Source of the DNA: UBA7672 sp035548775
GTDB lineage: Bacteria > Pseudomonadota > Alphaproteobacteria > Caulobacterales > Hyphomonadaceae
Direction: 5' to 3'
DNA length: 11,977 nucleotides
Assembly: GCA_035548775.1 (NCBI GenBank)
Contig: DASZSI010000350.1
Coordinates: forward strand, 1-11,977
Positions 1 through 6,829 of this stretch are shown piece after piece. The translations under genes were made by a program, and so were the position numbers. The first letter of the stretch is position 1; each line of letters starts with the position of its first letter. The notes beneath the pieces are model-generated. The model did no database searches. It was not told where the DNA came from and saw only the letters and a program-made list of their open reading frames with translations.

Positions 1-1554
1 GCCTCCGGCAAGCCGATGGACCGGCTGGTGATCGGTGATGTGGGCTACGGCAAGACCGAAGTCGCCCTCCGCGCAGCGGCCTTCGCCGCGCTCAGCGGCA
101 AGCAGGTCGTCATTGCGGCGCCAACCACGGTGCTCGTGCGCCAGCATTACGAGACCTTCCGGCACCGGTTCGAGCGCGTCGGCGTCAAGGTCGCCATGCT
201 CTCGCGCCTCGCCACCGCCTCCGAACGCATCGCGGTCAAGGAAGGGCTCGCCGACGGCTCGATCCTGGTCGTCATCGGCACCGGCGCGGTCGCGACCAAG
301 GACGTGAAATACAAGAACCTCGCCCTCGTCGTGATCGACGAGGAACAGCGCTTCGGCACGGCGGACAAGACCACGCTGCGCAACCTCGCCGTGAAGGGTC
401 ACGTGCTCAGCCTCACCGCGACGCCGATCCCGCGCACGCTCCAGAATGCGTTGCTCGGCCTCAAGCAGATGTCGGTCATCGCCACGCCGCCCGCCCGGCG
501 CCAGCCGATCCGCACCGAAACCGGCGTGTTCGACGATGGCCGCGCGCGTGCAGCGCTGCTGCGCGAGAAGGAGCGAGGCGGGCAAAGCTTCGTCGTTGTG
601 CCGCGGATCGAGGATCTCGGCGCGCTGTCCCAGCGCCTCGAGCGCCTGATTCCCGAACTGTCCATGCTGATGGCGCATGGCGAGATGCCGCCGGGCCAGA
701 TCGATGAATCGATGGTCGGCTTCGCCTCCGGCCACGGCGACATCCTGCTCGCGACCAACATCATCGAGGCTGGCCTCGACGTGCCGCGCGCCAACACCAT
801 GATTGTCTGGCGCGCGGATCGCTTCGGCCTCGCCCAGCTGCACCAGCTGCGCGGTCGCGTGGGCAGGGGCAACCGGCGCGGCCAGATCCTGCTCACCACC
901 CAGCCCGGCGCGTCCCTGTCGCTCGCCACCAAGAAGCGCCTGCGCACGCTGGAAGCGCTCGACCGCCTCGGCGCCGGCTTTGCGATCAGCGCCCGCGACC
1001 TCGACATCCGCGGCGCCGGCGACCTCGTGGGCGAGGCCCAGAGCGGCCACATGAAGCTGATCGGCATCGACCTCTACCAGCACCTGCTGGAACGCGCCGT
1101 GCGCGAAGCGCAGGGCGAAACGATCGAACGCTGGACGCCGGTCATCAATGTCGGGCTCGGCGGCCACCTGCCTCCGGACTGGATTCCCGAAACCGACACC
1201 CGCCTGTCGCTCTATCTTCGTTTGGCGCGTCTTACCTCGCGCGCCGAACTCGATGCGTTCGAGGAGGAACTCGTCGACCGCTTCGGCGCCGAGCCGTCCG
1301 AGGCGCGCATCCTGTTGCGTCTCGCCAACGCCCGCATCATGGCGCGTCAGGCCAATATCGGCCGCGTCGACGCCGGCCCCGCAGCCATTGCCTTCAGCCC
1401 GCGAAATGGCGGCGGCAAACATGCCAAGGCCGCGGGCCTCATCGCCAAGGGTGAACGCCTGCTCCTGGAAAAATCCATCGAGGCGCCGATCGACCGCCTC
1501 ACCCAGGTCGAAAGGACGCTCCGCATCCTCTCCGGCGTGACAAAGCCGAAATAG
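1..1554 (+). CDS. mfd: Transcription-repair coupling factor Mfd or Mfd-like paralogue, C-terminal part
   Basis: The frame is open from the first base, so the start lies outside the window; about 517 C-terminal codons are visible. Mfd is a cytoplasmic translocase that removes stalled RNA polymerase at DNA lesions and recruits UvrA. Visible helicase motifs are Walker A GDVGYGKTE (bases 34-60), DEEQ motif II (337-348), TATPIPRTL motif III and QLHQLRGRVGRG motif VI. A typical TRCF C-terminal domain follows (PPDWIPETDTRLSLYLRLA onward). The length from Walker A to the stop fits Mfd (about 520 residues in E. coli). RecG is excluded because the LGAGFAISARDLDIRGAG block and the TRCF domain are Mfd features. 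Motif II reads DEEQ where E. coli Mfd has DEEH. The UvrB-like and RNA-polymerase-binding regions cannot be seen, so a shorter Mfd-like paralogue is possible. Confidence 0.85.
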   Translation, partial: ASGKPMDRLVIGDVGYGKTEVALRAAAFAALSGKQVVIAAPTTVLVRQHYETFRHRFERVGVKVAMLSRLATASERIAVKEGLADGSILVVIGTGAVATKDVKYKNLALVVIDEEQRFGTADKTTLRNLAVKGHVLSLTATPIPRTLQNALLGLKQMSVIATPPARRQPIRTETGVFDDGRARAALLREKERGGQSFVVVPRIEDLGALSQRLERLIPELSMLMAHGEMPPGQIDESMVGFASGHGDILLATNIIEAGLDVPRANTMIVWRADRFGLAQLHQLRGRVGRGNRRGQILLTTQPGASLSLATKKRLRTLEALDRLGAGFAISARDLDIRGAGDLVGEAQSGHMKLIGIDLYQHLLERAVREAQGETIERWTPVINVGLGGHLPPDWIPETDTRLSLYLRLARLTSRAELDAFEEELVDRFGAEPSEARILLRLANARIMARQANIGRVDAGPAAIAFSPRNGGGKHAKAAGLIAKGERLLLEKSIEAPIDRLTQVERTLRILSGVTKPK

Positions 1555-1556
1555 GC

Positions 1557-3164
1557 TCAGGCCCGGCCGTAGGCCTCCTGCTGCGAGCCAAACGCCAGCA
1601 TGGTCTTGCGCTGCTCGGACCGCGGATCGTTTTCCATGTGGCTCACGTCATTGATGACCAGCGTCGGCCGCGTCTTGGAATTGTAGGGCGTCCAGGCCGG
1701 AATGCCCTTGGCCGATGGCGCGCCGTCACGCGCAAAGCTCGCCCACAACGCTGAAACCTGGTCGGCCAGGTGTTGCGATTCCGGCGTCACCGGCCCGGCA
1801 ATGGTCGCGCCCTTCGCAAGGCTGTCGAAGACGAACGGAATCTCCTCCGCGTGCGGCGCGAAGTAGCGCCCGCCATCCACCGGCGTCTCGCGATAGAAAT
1901 TGTACATCCACGTCTTGCCGCCGCCGGCGTCGGCGCGGATGCCTGCAAGGATTGTCGAGTCGAGGAAATACCCCCGATCGGTCGCCGCCATGTAGAGGAT
2001 CTCGGGGTTCCCCGCCTTGGGATAGAGCCTGCGATACATCGCCAGCAGGGCGTCCGACTGGCCCTTCTGCACGGCTTCCAGCCTTTGCTTCAGCTGGTCG
2101 TCCGTCAGGTGATCCATCGCCTCGTCGACGGCCATGAAGCCGGCCTGTTCGGTGCGGCAGGTGCCCACCATCACCGGTATGTCGTGTGACATCGCCGGCG
2201 CCTTGCCGTTGAACGGATGGTCCGGCAGCGAGGGCGTGTTGATCACCGGCATCCATTGCGCGCCCGTACCCGCCGCCTTGCCCTGCACCTTCTGGATGTC
2301 AGCCAGGGGGACTTGCTGGATCTTGTCGACCTCCTTGGGATCGATGTTCAGCGCCGCCAGCAGCGCCCGCGCCTTCCTCTCGCCCGTCTCCGGCGTATCG
2401 ACCCGCAGCTGCGAGCCGGACTGAATGACGGCGCGACTGTAGAGTCCCTGTGCCGGCGTCGTGGAAAGCACCATCGTCGTCTTGCGTCCGCCGCCCGACT
2501 GTCCGTGCACCATGACGCGCGAGGGATCGCCGCCAAAGCGCGAGATGTTCTCCTTAACCCATTTCAGCGCCGCGATGCAGTCCAGCGTGCCGTTGTTGGA
2601 GGAGTCCGCATACTTCGAACTGAACGCGCCCAGATGCGCATAGCCGAACACGTTGAGCCGGTGGTTGATCGTCACCACAACCACATTCTGCTTCCTCGCG
2701 ACATTGGTGCCGTCATACCAGGGCGAGGAGCCTGAGCCGGTCGAGAAACCTCCGCCATGGATCCAGAAGAACACCGGCCGCTTGCCGTTATCCAGCGCCG
2801 GTGTCCACACATTGAGGATCAGGCAATCCTCGCTCTGCTGCTCGGGCCGCCCGGCATAAAGCCGGGTGTACTTGCTCGGGCCCGGCGTCTCCGGCGTTCC
2901 GTTGCCCTGCGGCGTCATCGGACCGTAGGCGAGACAATCCTTCACGCCGGTCCATGGCTTGGGCGGTTGGGGCGGCATGAAGCGATTGGCGCCGGTCGTC
3001 GTGTCGCCATACGGGATCGCCTTGAAGACGTGGACGCCGTCAGTCGAAATTCCGCGCACCTTGCCGTAAGCCGTCTCGACCACCGGCCCGGCCTGTCCAA
3101 ACGCGGGCAGGGGCATCAGCAGCGTCGCTCCCGACGCCAGCAAAAGTCTCCGCGACATGTCCAT
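1557..3164 (-). CDS. Secreted type-B carboxylesterase (para-nitrobenzyl-esterase family)
   Basis: A 535-residue alpha/beta hydrolase of the carboxylesterase type B family, which hydrolyses carboxylic ester bonds. The N-terminus carries a twin-arginine-like signal (SRRLLLA at residues 4-10, then a hydrophobic stretch and a likely cleavage near AFGQA, 21-25), so export to the periplasm in folded form is plausible. EDCLILNVWTP (112-122) is the family signature and HGGGF (136-140) forms the oxyanion hole. The nucleophile elbow is GQSGG (Ser223), with Gln in place of the more usual Glu. Glu339 (GTCRTE) and His438 (PHAEEIPFVF) complete the expected triad. Full length for the family. The ATG at 3164 is chosen because GGGAGG lies 6 bases upstream; the second Met (codon 3) would be too far. 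It ends 2 bases from the convergent helicase gene. The substrate cannot be told from sequence. Confidence 0.9.
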   Translation of the reverse strand: MDMSRRLLLASGATLLMPLPAFGQAGPVVETAYGKVRGISTDGVHVFKAIPYGDTTTGANRFMPPQPPKPWTGVKDCLAYGPMTPQGNGTPETPGPSKYTRLYAGRPEQQSEDCLILNVWTPALDNGKRPVFFWIHGGGFSTGSGSSPWYDGTNVARKQNVVVVTINHRLNVFGYAHLGAFSSKYADSSNNGTLDCIAALKWVKENISRFGGDPSRVMVHGQSGGGRKTTMVLSTTPAQGLYSRAVIQSGSQLRVDTPETGERKARALLAALNIDPKEVDKIQQVPLADIQKVQGKAAGTGAQWMPVINTPSLPDHPFNGKAPAMSHDIPVMVGTCRTEQAGFMAVDEAMDHLTDDQLKQRLEAVQKGQSDALLAMYRRLYPKAGNPEILYMAATDRGYFLDSTILAGIRADAGGGKTWMYNFYRETPVDGGRYFAPHAEEIPFVFDSLAKGATIAGPVTPESQHLADQVSALWASFARDGAPSAKGIPAWTPYNSKTRPTLVINDVSHMENDPRSEQRKTMLAFGSQQEAYGRA

Positions 3165-3267
3165 TGCATTCCTCCCGCCTGTTTTGCCGGAGGAGACCAG
3201 CGGCCAAGTTTACAGTCAATCCAGACGGTCGATGCGCGTCGTCGTTACAGCACGCCGGATATGGAAA

Positions 3268-3287
3268 GAGCGGCCCCTGGGCCGCTC
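3268..3287 (-). terminator. Probable intrinsic terminator of the DUF2171 gene
   Basis: A perfect 8-bp stem GAGCGGCC/GGCCGCTC with a 4-base loop lies 24 bases beyond the DUF2171 stop codon. Read on the - strand it is followed by TTTCC, a short U-run. On the + strand no U-run follows. It separates DUF2171 from the esterase gene, which would then need its own promoter between about 3170 and 3265; no convincing one was found there. Confidence 0.55.
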
Positions 3288-3311
3288 CTGCCGTTAGACA
3301 ATGTCAGTTCG

Positions 3312-3539
3312 CTAGTGCAGTTCGCGCCAGCTTTTCTTTGCCTGGTCGGTCGTAAGGTTCAGCCGAACCTTGTCATCTACTCGCGCCACCCAGGTCAGCG
3401 GGATCAGGTGGTGATGGCCCATGCCCATCGACTTGGTGAGCTTGATGTCGCTGCCCATGACTTCGTCGACCTTTCCAAGATGCTCGTTGTTCGAGCCGAC
3501 GACTTCCATGTGCTCGCGGATTTGGGATGCCTCGATCAT
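3312..3539 (-). CDS. Small DUF2171 domain protein
   Basis: A 75-residue protein beginning MIEASQIREHMEVVGSNNEH. The pattern of an N-terminal IREHMEV segment, a LGKVDEV strand and an IKLTKSMGMGHHHLIPLTWV core resembles the DUF2171 family, which is distantly like PRC-barrel proteins; molecular function is unknown. It has no signal peptide, so it is probably cytoplasmic. The open frame extends further upstream, but the ATG at 3539 is preferred: AAAGGAGA lies about 9 bases ahead and the family domain begins here. A near-consensus EcfG-type promoter lies 35 bases upstream and a hairpin terminator follows, so it looks like a single-gene transcript. DUF2171 and PRC-barrel proteins are often found among stress-induced genes; that this one is so is inferred. 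Confidence 0.8.
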   Translation of the reverse strand: MIEASQIREHMEVVGSNNEHLGKVDEVMGSDIKLTKSMGMGHHHLIPLTWVARVDDKVRLNLTTDQAKKSWRELH

Positions 3540-3573
3540 ACAGCGTGTCTCCTTTCGAGGATGATCAAGGGGA

Positions 3574-3598
3574 AACGCGTCGCCCGTCCCAAGGTTGC
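3574..3598 (-). promoter_or_regulatory. Possible EcfG-type stress promoter for the DUF2171 gene
   Basis: On the - strand GCAAC (3598-3594), 16 bases, then CGTT (3577-3574). The alphaproteobacterial general-stress consensus is GGAAC-N16/17-CGTT, so there is one mismatch, in the -35 element. The -10 element lies 35 bases before the DUF2171 ATG, a suitable distance. Plausible rather than firm because of the mismatch. Confidence 0.4.
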
Positions 3599-3646
3599 GG
3601 GCGCTTGATTTGGGGTGCAGTCGGTAATGAACGACGGGAATGCTTT

Positions 3647-4021
3647 CTATTCTCGTCCTGTTTTCGCTGGCGGTTTTGGCGGATCGAACTTCAGCCCGCC
3701 CGCGCCATCGCCCTCCCAAACCACGTCCGCCCATTTCTGGATCGGCAGGCTGGGCTCCTCGATCATCACACGCCCGCCCAGCGTGCGGTTCTGGAAGAAC
3801 TCCACCCGCAGGCCGCTGACGCTCAGGTTCTTGATGACCACGGGAACCTTCTCGCCATGCGGCAGGATCGCGACGGCCTGCTTGAACACGGTTGCGCGGG
3901 GACGCCGCGCATTCCTGTCGCCCTCGCCGGCATACTCGGTCGGGGCGGGCTTCGACACGACCGCTGCGAGACGGTCGGCGGCAACCGCGGGCGGCGTTGC
4001 AGGCTTGCGTTTCCAGAACAT
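3647..4021 (-). CDS. PilZ-domain protein, likely c-di-GMP binding
   Basis: A 124-residue protein that is essentially one PilZ domain after a basic, proline/alanine-rich N-terminus (MFWKRKPATPP). The c-di-GMP-binding signatures are both present: RxxxR at Arg36-Arg40 (RNARR) and NxSxxG at Asn65-Gly70 (NLSVSG). The closing VVWEGDGAGGLKF strand (about 100-112) is typical of the domain. It has no catalytic or membrane domain, so it probably acts as a cytoplasmic adaptor that senses c-di-GMP. The open frame continues to a GTG at 4054, but the ATG at 4021 has AGGGAG six bases ahead whereas the GTG has no ribosome site. The ribosome site sits in a possible hairpin. Which process it controls is unknown; the neighbouring acyltransferase and the polysaccharide cluster make surface polysaccharide one candidate. 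Confidence 0.85.
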   Translation of the reverse strand: MFWKRKPATPPAVAADRLAAVVSKPAPTEYAGEGDRNARRPRATVFKQAVAILPHGEKVPVVIKNLSVSGLRVEFFQNRTLGGRVMIEEPSLPIQKWADVVWEGDGAGGLKFDPPKPPAKTGRE

Positions 4022-4045
4022 ACGACGCTCCCTGTGTGGCGTCGT
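4022..4045 (-). promoter_or_regulatory. Hairpin around the ribosome binding site of the PilZ gene
   Basis: The 7-bp perfect inverted repeat ACGACGC/GCGTCGT encloses a 10-base loop that contains the AGGGA ribosome site and abuts the start codon at 4021. In the mRNA this could present or occlude the ribosome site. An upstream -/A-rich flank (AAAAA, 4046-4050 region) precedes the stem. Function is untested; the repeat could be accidental. Confidence 0.35.
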
Positions 4046-4165
4046 TTTTCGCACGCTCAGCCTAAGTCGGCGTGTGCCGTACGCTCGAAATTGCGCCGAT
4101 ATAACCAGAGCAAGTCCGCAGCCAATGCGCCCATGGATGCTGGGCTTTACGCCGTACCTGAACCA

Positions 4166-5203
4166 TCAGCCGCCGCTGGCGGGCGAACCTGTGGCGACTT
4201 TCTTTGAGGCCCACAACACGTTGAGCCATGTTCGCGAGGCCCGCCTCGCGGGAAGTTCCACGAGCGTGTACATAGCAAGCCCCAGGCCAACCCCGCCGGC
4301 GATCATGGCGCTGATGGCGACCGGCTCAGGCGCATGCAAGGCATGCGCTATCCGGTCCCAGATCGGATTGCTCGGGAAGTGCCACAGGTAGATCGAGTAC
4401 GACGCATCGCCAAGCAGCAGGAGCCAGGGCAGGCTGGCGACCTTCGCGCCGCGCTCGAACAGGACCGCGCCGAGAACGATCAGCCCTGCCGGCAACCCCC
4501 ACATCAACAGGCGCGGAGCTCCCGGCCACATGTTCGACAGGGTGGGGACGAGCGCGACGCCAAGCGCCATTACGCCAAGGGCGACCATGGCCGAAGGCTT
4601 CGTCCATCGCGTCCACGCCGCCGCGATCCACATGCCGGCGAGGAATTCAAGCAGGATCGGGTTGGTGTAAGTGACCGCGATGGCGCCCTCTGGCTTCGAC
4701 AGCCCGCCGTAGGCGGCCAGCCCGCACAGAACCGCCGTCATCACGGTAAGGCGCAGCCTTTTTTCCAGCCCAAGCGACAGCGCAAACAGGGCATAGAAGA
4801 ACATCTCATAGTTCAGCGTCCAGCCCGGGATCAGCAGCGGATAGATCGCTTCCTTGCCGGGATATTGCGCCGGGATGAACAGGAAGGATTTCAGCGTGTG
4901 CATCAGCTCGGGATGGGTGAGCCCCTGCCGCACGCCCGCAGTCCACAGCCCCAGCACGAGCAGGGTCGCCAGCCAGTAGGTCGGCGCAATCCGCGCGATG
5001 CGCTCCGCGAAGAACTGGCCGGGCGTCCGCTCGACTCGCTCGGATGTCAGCCACATCACGAAGCCGCTGATGACGAAGAACAGGTCGACGCCCATCTGGC
5101 CCAGATCGAACAGATGCACGCCCCGCCGGTCGGCCGCATGGAAGACCAGCACGCCCAGCGCCGCGAGCGCGCGCAGGTATTGCAACGAAACGAGATTCCG
5201 CAT
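4166..5203 (-). CDS. Membrane acyltransferase, family 3 (OafA-like)
   Basis: A 345-residue polytopic inner-membrane protein of the acyltransferase 3 family, whose members move acetyl or other acyl groups onto surface sugars, lipids or macrolides. The N-terminal LQYLRALAALGVLVFHA carries the family's R-x10-H motif (Arg11, His22). GQMGVDLFFVISGFVM (about 36-51) and RIARIAPTYWLATLLV follow as in OafA-type proteins, and hydrophobic segments recur to near the C-terminus. The length fits a stand-alone membrane domain without the SGNH extension of full OafA. The ATG at 5203 begins at the expected first helix, but only a weak GAGACGG is seen ahead. It ends about 145 bases before the PilZ start, with the gene divergent from the 5329 gene. 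O-acylation of a surface polysaccharide is the likeliest role; the acceptor is not known. Confidence 0.88.
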   Translation of the reverse strand: MRNLVSLQYLRALAALGVLVFHAADRRGVHLFDLGQMGVDLFFVISGFVMWLTSERVERTPGQFFAERIARIAPTYWLATLLVLGLWTAGVRQGLTHPELMHTLKSFLFIPAQYPGKEAIYPLLIPGWTLNYEMFFYALFALSLGLEKRLRLTVMTAVLCGLAAYGGLSKPEGAIAVTYTNPILLEFLAGMWIAAAWTRWTKPSAMVALGVMALGVALVPTLSNMWPGAPRLLMWGLPAGLIVLGAVLFERGAKVASLPWLLLLGDASYSIYLWHFPSNPIWDRIAHALHAPEPVAISAMIAGGVGLGLAMYTLVELPARRASRTWLNVLWASKKVATGSPASGG

Positions 5204-5328
5204 CCGTCTCGTAAACTAGGACCAAGTTCCCGGCTGGCTATGTCGTTTGACGTGTTTCCGGCTCGCCTCATGTCCTCTTCGTCATAATTCTCTTCCTTCG
5301 GGATGCGCGAAAGCGACTGGGAGAAACG

Positions 5329-5958
5329 TTGACCCACCGCCTGTTCACCTTCGAGGAGGCGCGGACCTCCGCGCCGGACCACTCCCTTGCGGTTCTGGCC
5401 GATTGGATGGCGCGCTCTCCGATGAGCGGCCATGCCGACCTGGGCCGGTCCGGCGCGGTCTGCCCCTTCCTCAAGCAGGCCTCGCGCCTCGAGACGCTGC
5501 GCATCGGCGTCAGCGAACTGCGCCCGCAGGATGAAGACGAGGTGTTCGCCATGATGCGCGGCAGCTTCGCCGAGCTGGAGCGCATGCCGGCGCCCAGGGG
5601 CAAGGAAAGGCTGCGCACCATTGTCTATGGCTTTCCGAACTGCGCCACGGAGCACGGCCTCGCCATGCTTCGCCGCATCGACAAGCGCCACAAATACTAC
5701 ACGCTCGCCCGCTTCCGCATGATGGCGTTCTTTCACCCCAATTCGGACGCCGGCGGCCTGTGGAATCCCGATTTCCGTCCCATGCGCGCGCCCATGCCGG
5801 TGCTCGGCATCCGGTATCTCACCGAGCAGGATTCCATCTTCGCCGCTAAACATCATTTGATGCTCGCCCCCTATCTCCTCCGCTTCGGACCGGTCGGCGC
5901 CCAGCGCGTCCTCGCCCACTGGCGTGGCAAGGGCGCGGACGCCTCAACCAACGCCTGA
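5329..5958 (+). CDS. Uncharacterised protein resembling the DUF6875 family
   Basis: A 209-residue soluble protein without signal peptide or membrane segments. Its start is a rare TTG, chosen because GGGAG stands 5 bases ahead and no in-frame ATG or GTG with a ribosome site exists upstream; the next ATG is codon 27. From memory the blocks SGAVCPF (about 41-47) and FFHPNSDAGGLWNPDFRPMR (134-153) followed by APMPVLGIRYL resemble the DUF6875 family, found singly or near biosynthetic clusters and without known activity. The Cys-Pro-Phe and His-Pro motifs are the most likely functional sites. It is divergent from the acyltransferase gene and convergent with the DUF4142 gene. Coding is well supported by codon bias and the ribosome site; the family name is tentative and no function is claimed. 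Confidence 0.75.
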   Translation: MTHRLFTFEEARTSAPDHSLAVLADWMARSPMSGHADLGRSGAVCPFLKQASRLETLRIGVSELRPQDEDEVFAMMRGSFAELERMPAPRGKERLRTIVYGFPNCATEHGLAMLRRIDKRHKYYTLARFRMMAFFHPNSDAGGLWNPDFRPMRAPMPVLGIRYLTEQDSIFAAKHHLMLAPYLLRFGPVGAQRVLAHWRGKGADASTNA

Positions 5959-5970
5959 CCCAAAAGAAAA

Positions 5971-5994
5971 CGGCTGCGAGTTTCCTCGCAGCCG
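5971..5994 (-). terminator. Strong intrinsic terminator of the DUF4142 gene
   Basis: A perfect 10-bp stem CGGCTGCGAG/CTCGCAGCCG with a TTTC loop. On the - strand it is followed at once by TTTTCTTTTG, a classical U-tract, and it lies 20 bases after the DUF4142 stop. On the + strand, where it follows the 5329 gene by 12 bases, the next bases are CTGTCC, so it is a poorer terminator in that direction, though the hairpin may still protect the transcript end. Confidence 0.85.
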
Positions 5995-6014
5995 CTGTCC
6001 GTCTTCAGGCTGGA

Positions 6015-6644
6015 TCAGCTCTTCTTGGCGTCGTCCGCACCGCTCTTGTCGAGCGATTTCACGTGGTCAAGGTGCTCCTGCACCTTCGGCATCGTCGCCG
6101 CAGCGAACGCCTTCAGGTCGGCATCCTGGCCATTGTCAGCCTCGCTCTTCATCAGGTCGAGCGCCGCTTGGTGAGCCGAGGTCTGCTGATCGAGATATTT
6201 CTTGTCGAAGTCCTTGGCCGACGCCTTGGTGAGGTCGTCGATCTTGCCCTGGCCGTCATTGTCCAGCTGCGTCGGCGGGTTGATCGTCAGCTTGGCCGCG
6301 ATCGGCGTCAGCGCCGCCGTGGTGGCGGTGTGCGCGTCGATCATCATCTGCGCGAAGTCCTTGATGCCCTTCGAGGACGACTTGGTCAGCGCGAGCTTCG
6401 AGGATTCGATCTCGTACATGTCGCCCAGGGCGGCCTTCTGCACGAAGTCGATCGATCCCTGGTCGGGCGCGGCAGTGTTCTGCGTGGTTGCCTTGGGCGC
6501 TTCACCCGTCGAGGTCATGCCGGCGTTCGGCGAGGCTGAGGTAGCGTTGTCGGCGGTGGTCTTCGAATTGTCGCCGCAGGCGGCGAGGCCGGCCGCGCCG
6601 AATGCGAGCGCAGCAGCGATGGCAGTCATGCTCTTGAGCGTCAC
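6015..6644 (-). CDS. DUF4142 family lipoprotein
   Basis: A 209-residue exported protein. The first 23 residues form a lipoprotein signal (Lys4, hydrophobic core, lipobox LAAC ending at Cys23), followed by a low-complexity Thr/Ser/Ala linker to about residue 60. The rest (SIDFVQKAALGDMYEIESSKLAL through KVQEHLDHVKSL, about 64-199) fits DUF4142, an all-helical ferritin-like domain family of unknown activity, rich in lysine, aspartate and alanine; it ends in a charged tail. The start is GTG at 6644: GGAG stands 7 bases ahead and this start keeps the lysine of the signal, whereas the ATG at codon 6 would not. A perfect EcfG-type promoter stands upstream and a strong terminator follows, so it is a single-gene unit of the envelope-stress kind. 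DUF4142 genes are common in alphaproteobacterial general-stress regulons. Confidence 0.9.
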   Translation of the reverse strand: MTLKSMTAIAAALAFGAAGLAACGDNSKTTADNATSASPNAGMTSTGEAPKATTQNTAAPDQGSIDFVQKAALGDMYEIESSKLALTKSSSKGIKDFAQMMIDAHTATTAALTPIAAKLTINPPTQLDNDGQGKIDDLTKASAKDFDKKYLDQQTSAHQAALDLMKSEADNGQDADLKAFAAATMPKVQEHLDHVKSLDKSGADDAKKS

Positions 6645-6699
6645 GAGAGGTCTCCAAAGAAAGCGTACTAGTCCCCGCGCTTTGCCCCGTCGTGTTCAT

Positions 6700-6726
6700 G
6701 AACGTTCAAGCGTCAGCTGCTGTTCC
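6700..6726 (-). promoter_or_regulatory. EcfG-type general-stress promoter for DUF4142
   Basis: On the - strand GGAAC (6726-6722), 17 bases, then CGTTC (6704-6700): an exact match to the GGAAC-N16/17-CGTT consensus of the EcfG sigma factor controlled by PhyR and NepR. The expected transcript start near 6693 gives a leader of about 50 bases before the GTG. The -10 element overlaps two interlocking palindromes, GAACGTTC (6700-6707) and GTTCATGAAC (6694-6703), which may be incidental or a further operator. Confidence 0.8.
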
Positions 6727-6797
6727 GGCAAACATCGCCGCAGGCGGCACGGCCTTAACTTGAGACAGGTCGGCGCGTTCGGGCCGGACGCGCGGCC

Positions 6798-6823
6798 GGA
6801 ACAGCTTGAATCCCGCTGCGTTC
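6798..6823 (+). promoter_or_regulatory. Second EcfG-type promoter, facing right with no gene ahead
   Basis: On the + strand GGAAC (6798-6802), 16 bases, then CGTTC (6819-6823), again an exact consensus match. It shares the ten bases CCGGAACAGC with the DUF4142 promoter on the opposite strand. Transcription would start near 6830 and run towards the 3' end of the oppositely oriented GNAT gene. No protein gene lies downstream on this strand. Confidence 0.5.
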
Positions 6824-6829
6824 AAAGGC

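Noticed and set aside
3214..3219. TTGACT on the - strand as a -35 box for the esterase
   Set aside because: No acceptable -10 hexamer at 16-18 bases; not called as a promoter.
2757..3608. Open frame of 283 codons on the + strand
   Set aside because: Antisense across the esterase start, the terminator and DUF2171; composition typical of a shadow frame.
4233..4250. Inverted repeat CGCGAGGC/GCCTCGCG
   Set aside because: It lies within the acyltransferase coding sequence and has no U-tract; best explained by the Arg/Ala-rich coding text.
5056..5919. Open frame of 287 codons on the - strand
   Set aside because: Opposite the 5329 gene and overlapping the acyltransferase start in another frame; no ribosome site or recognisable motifs.
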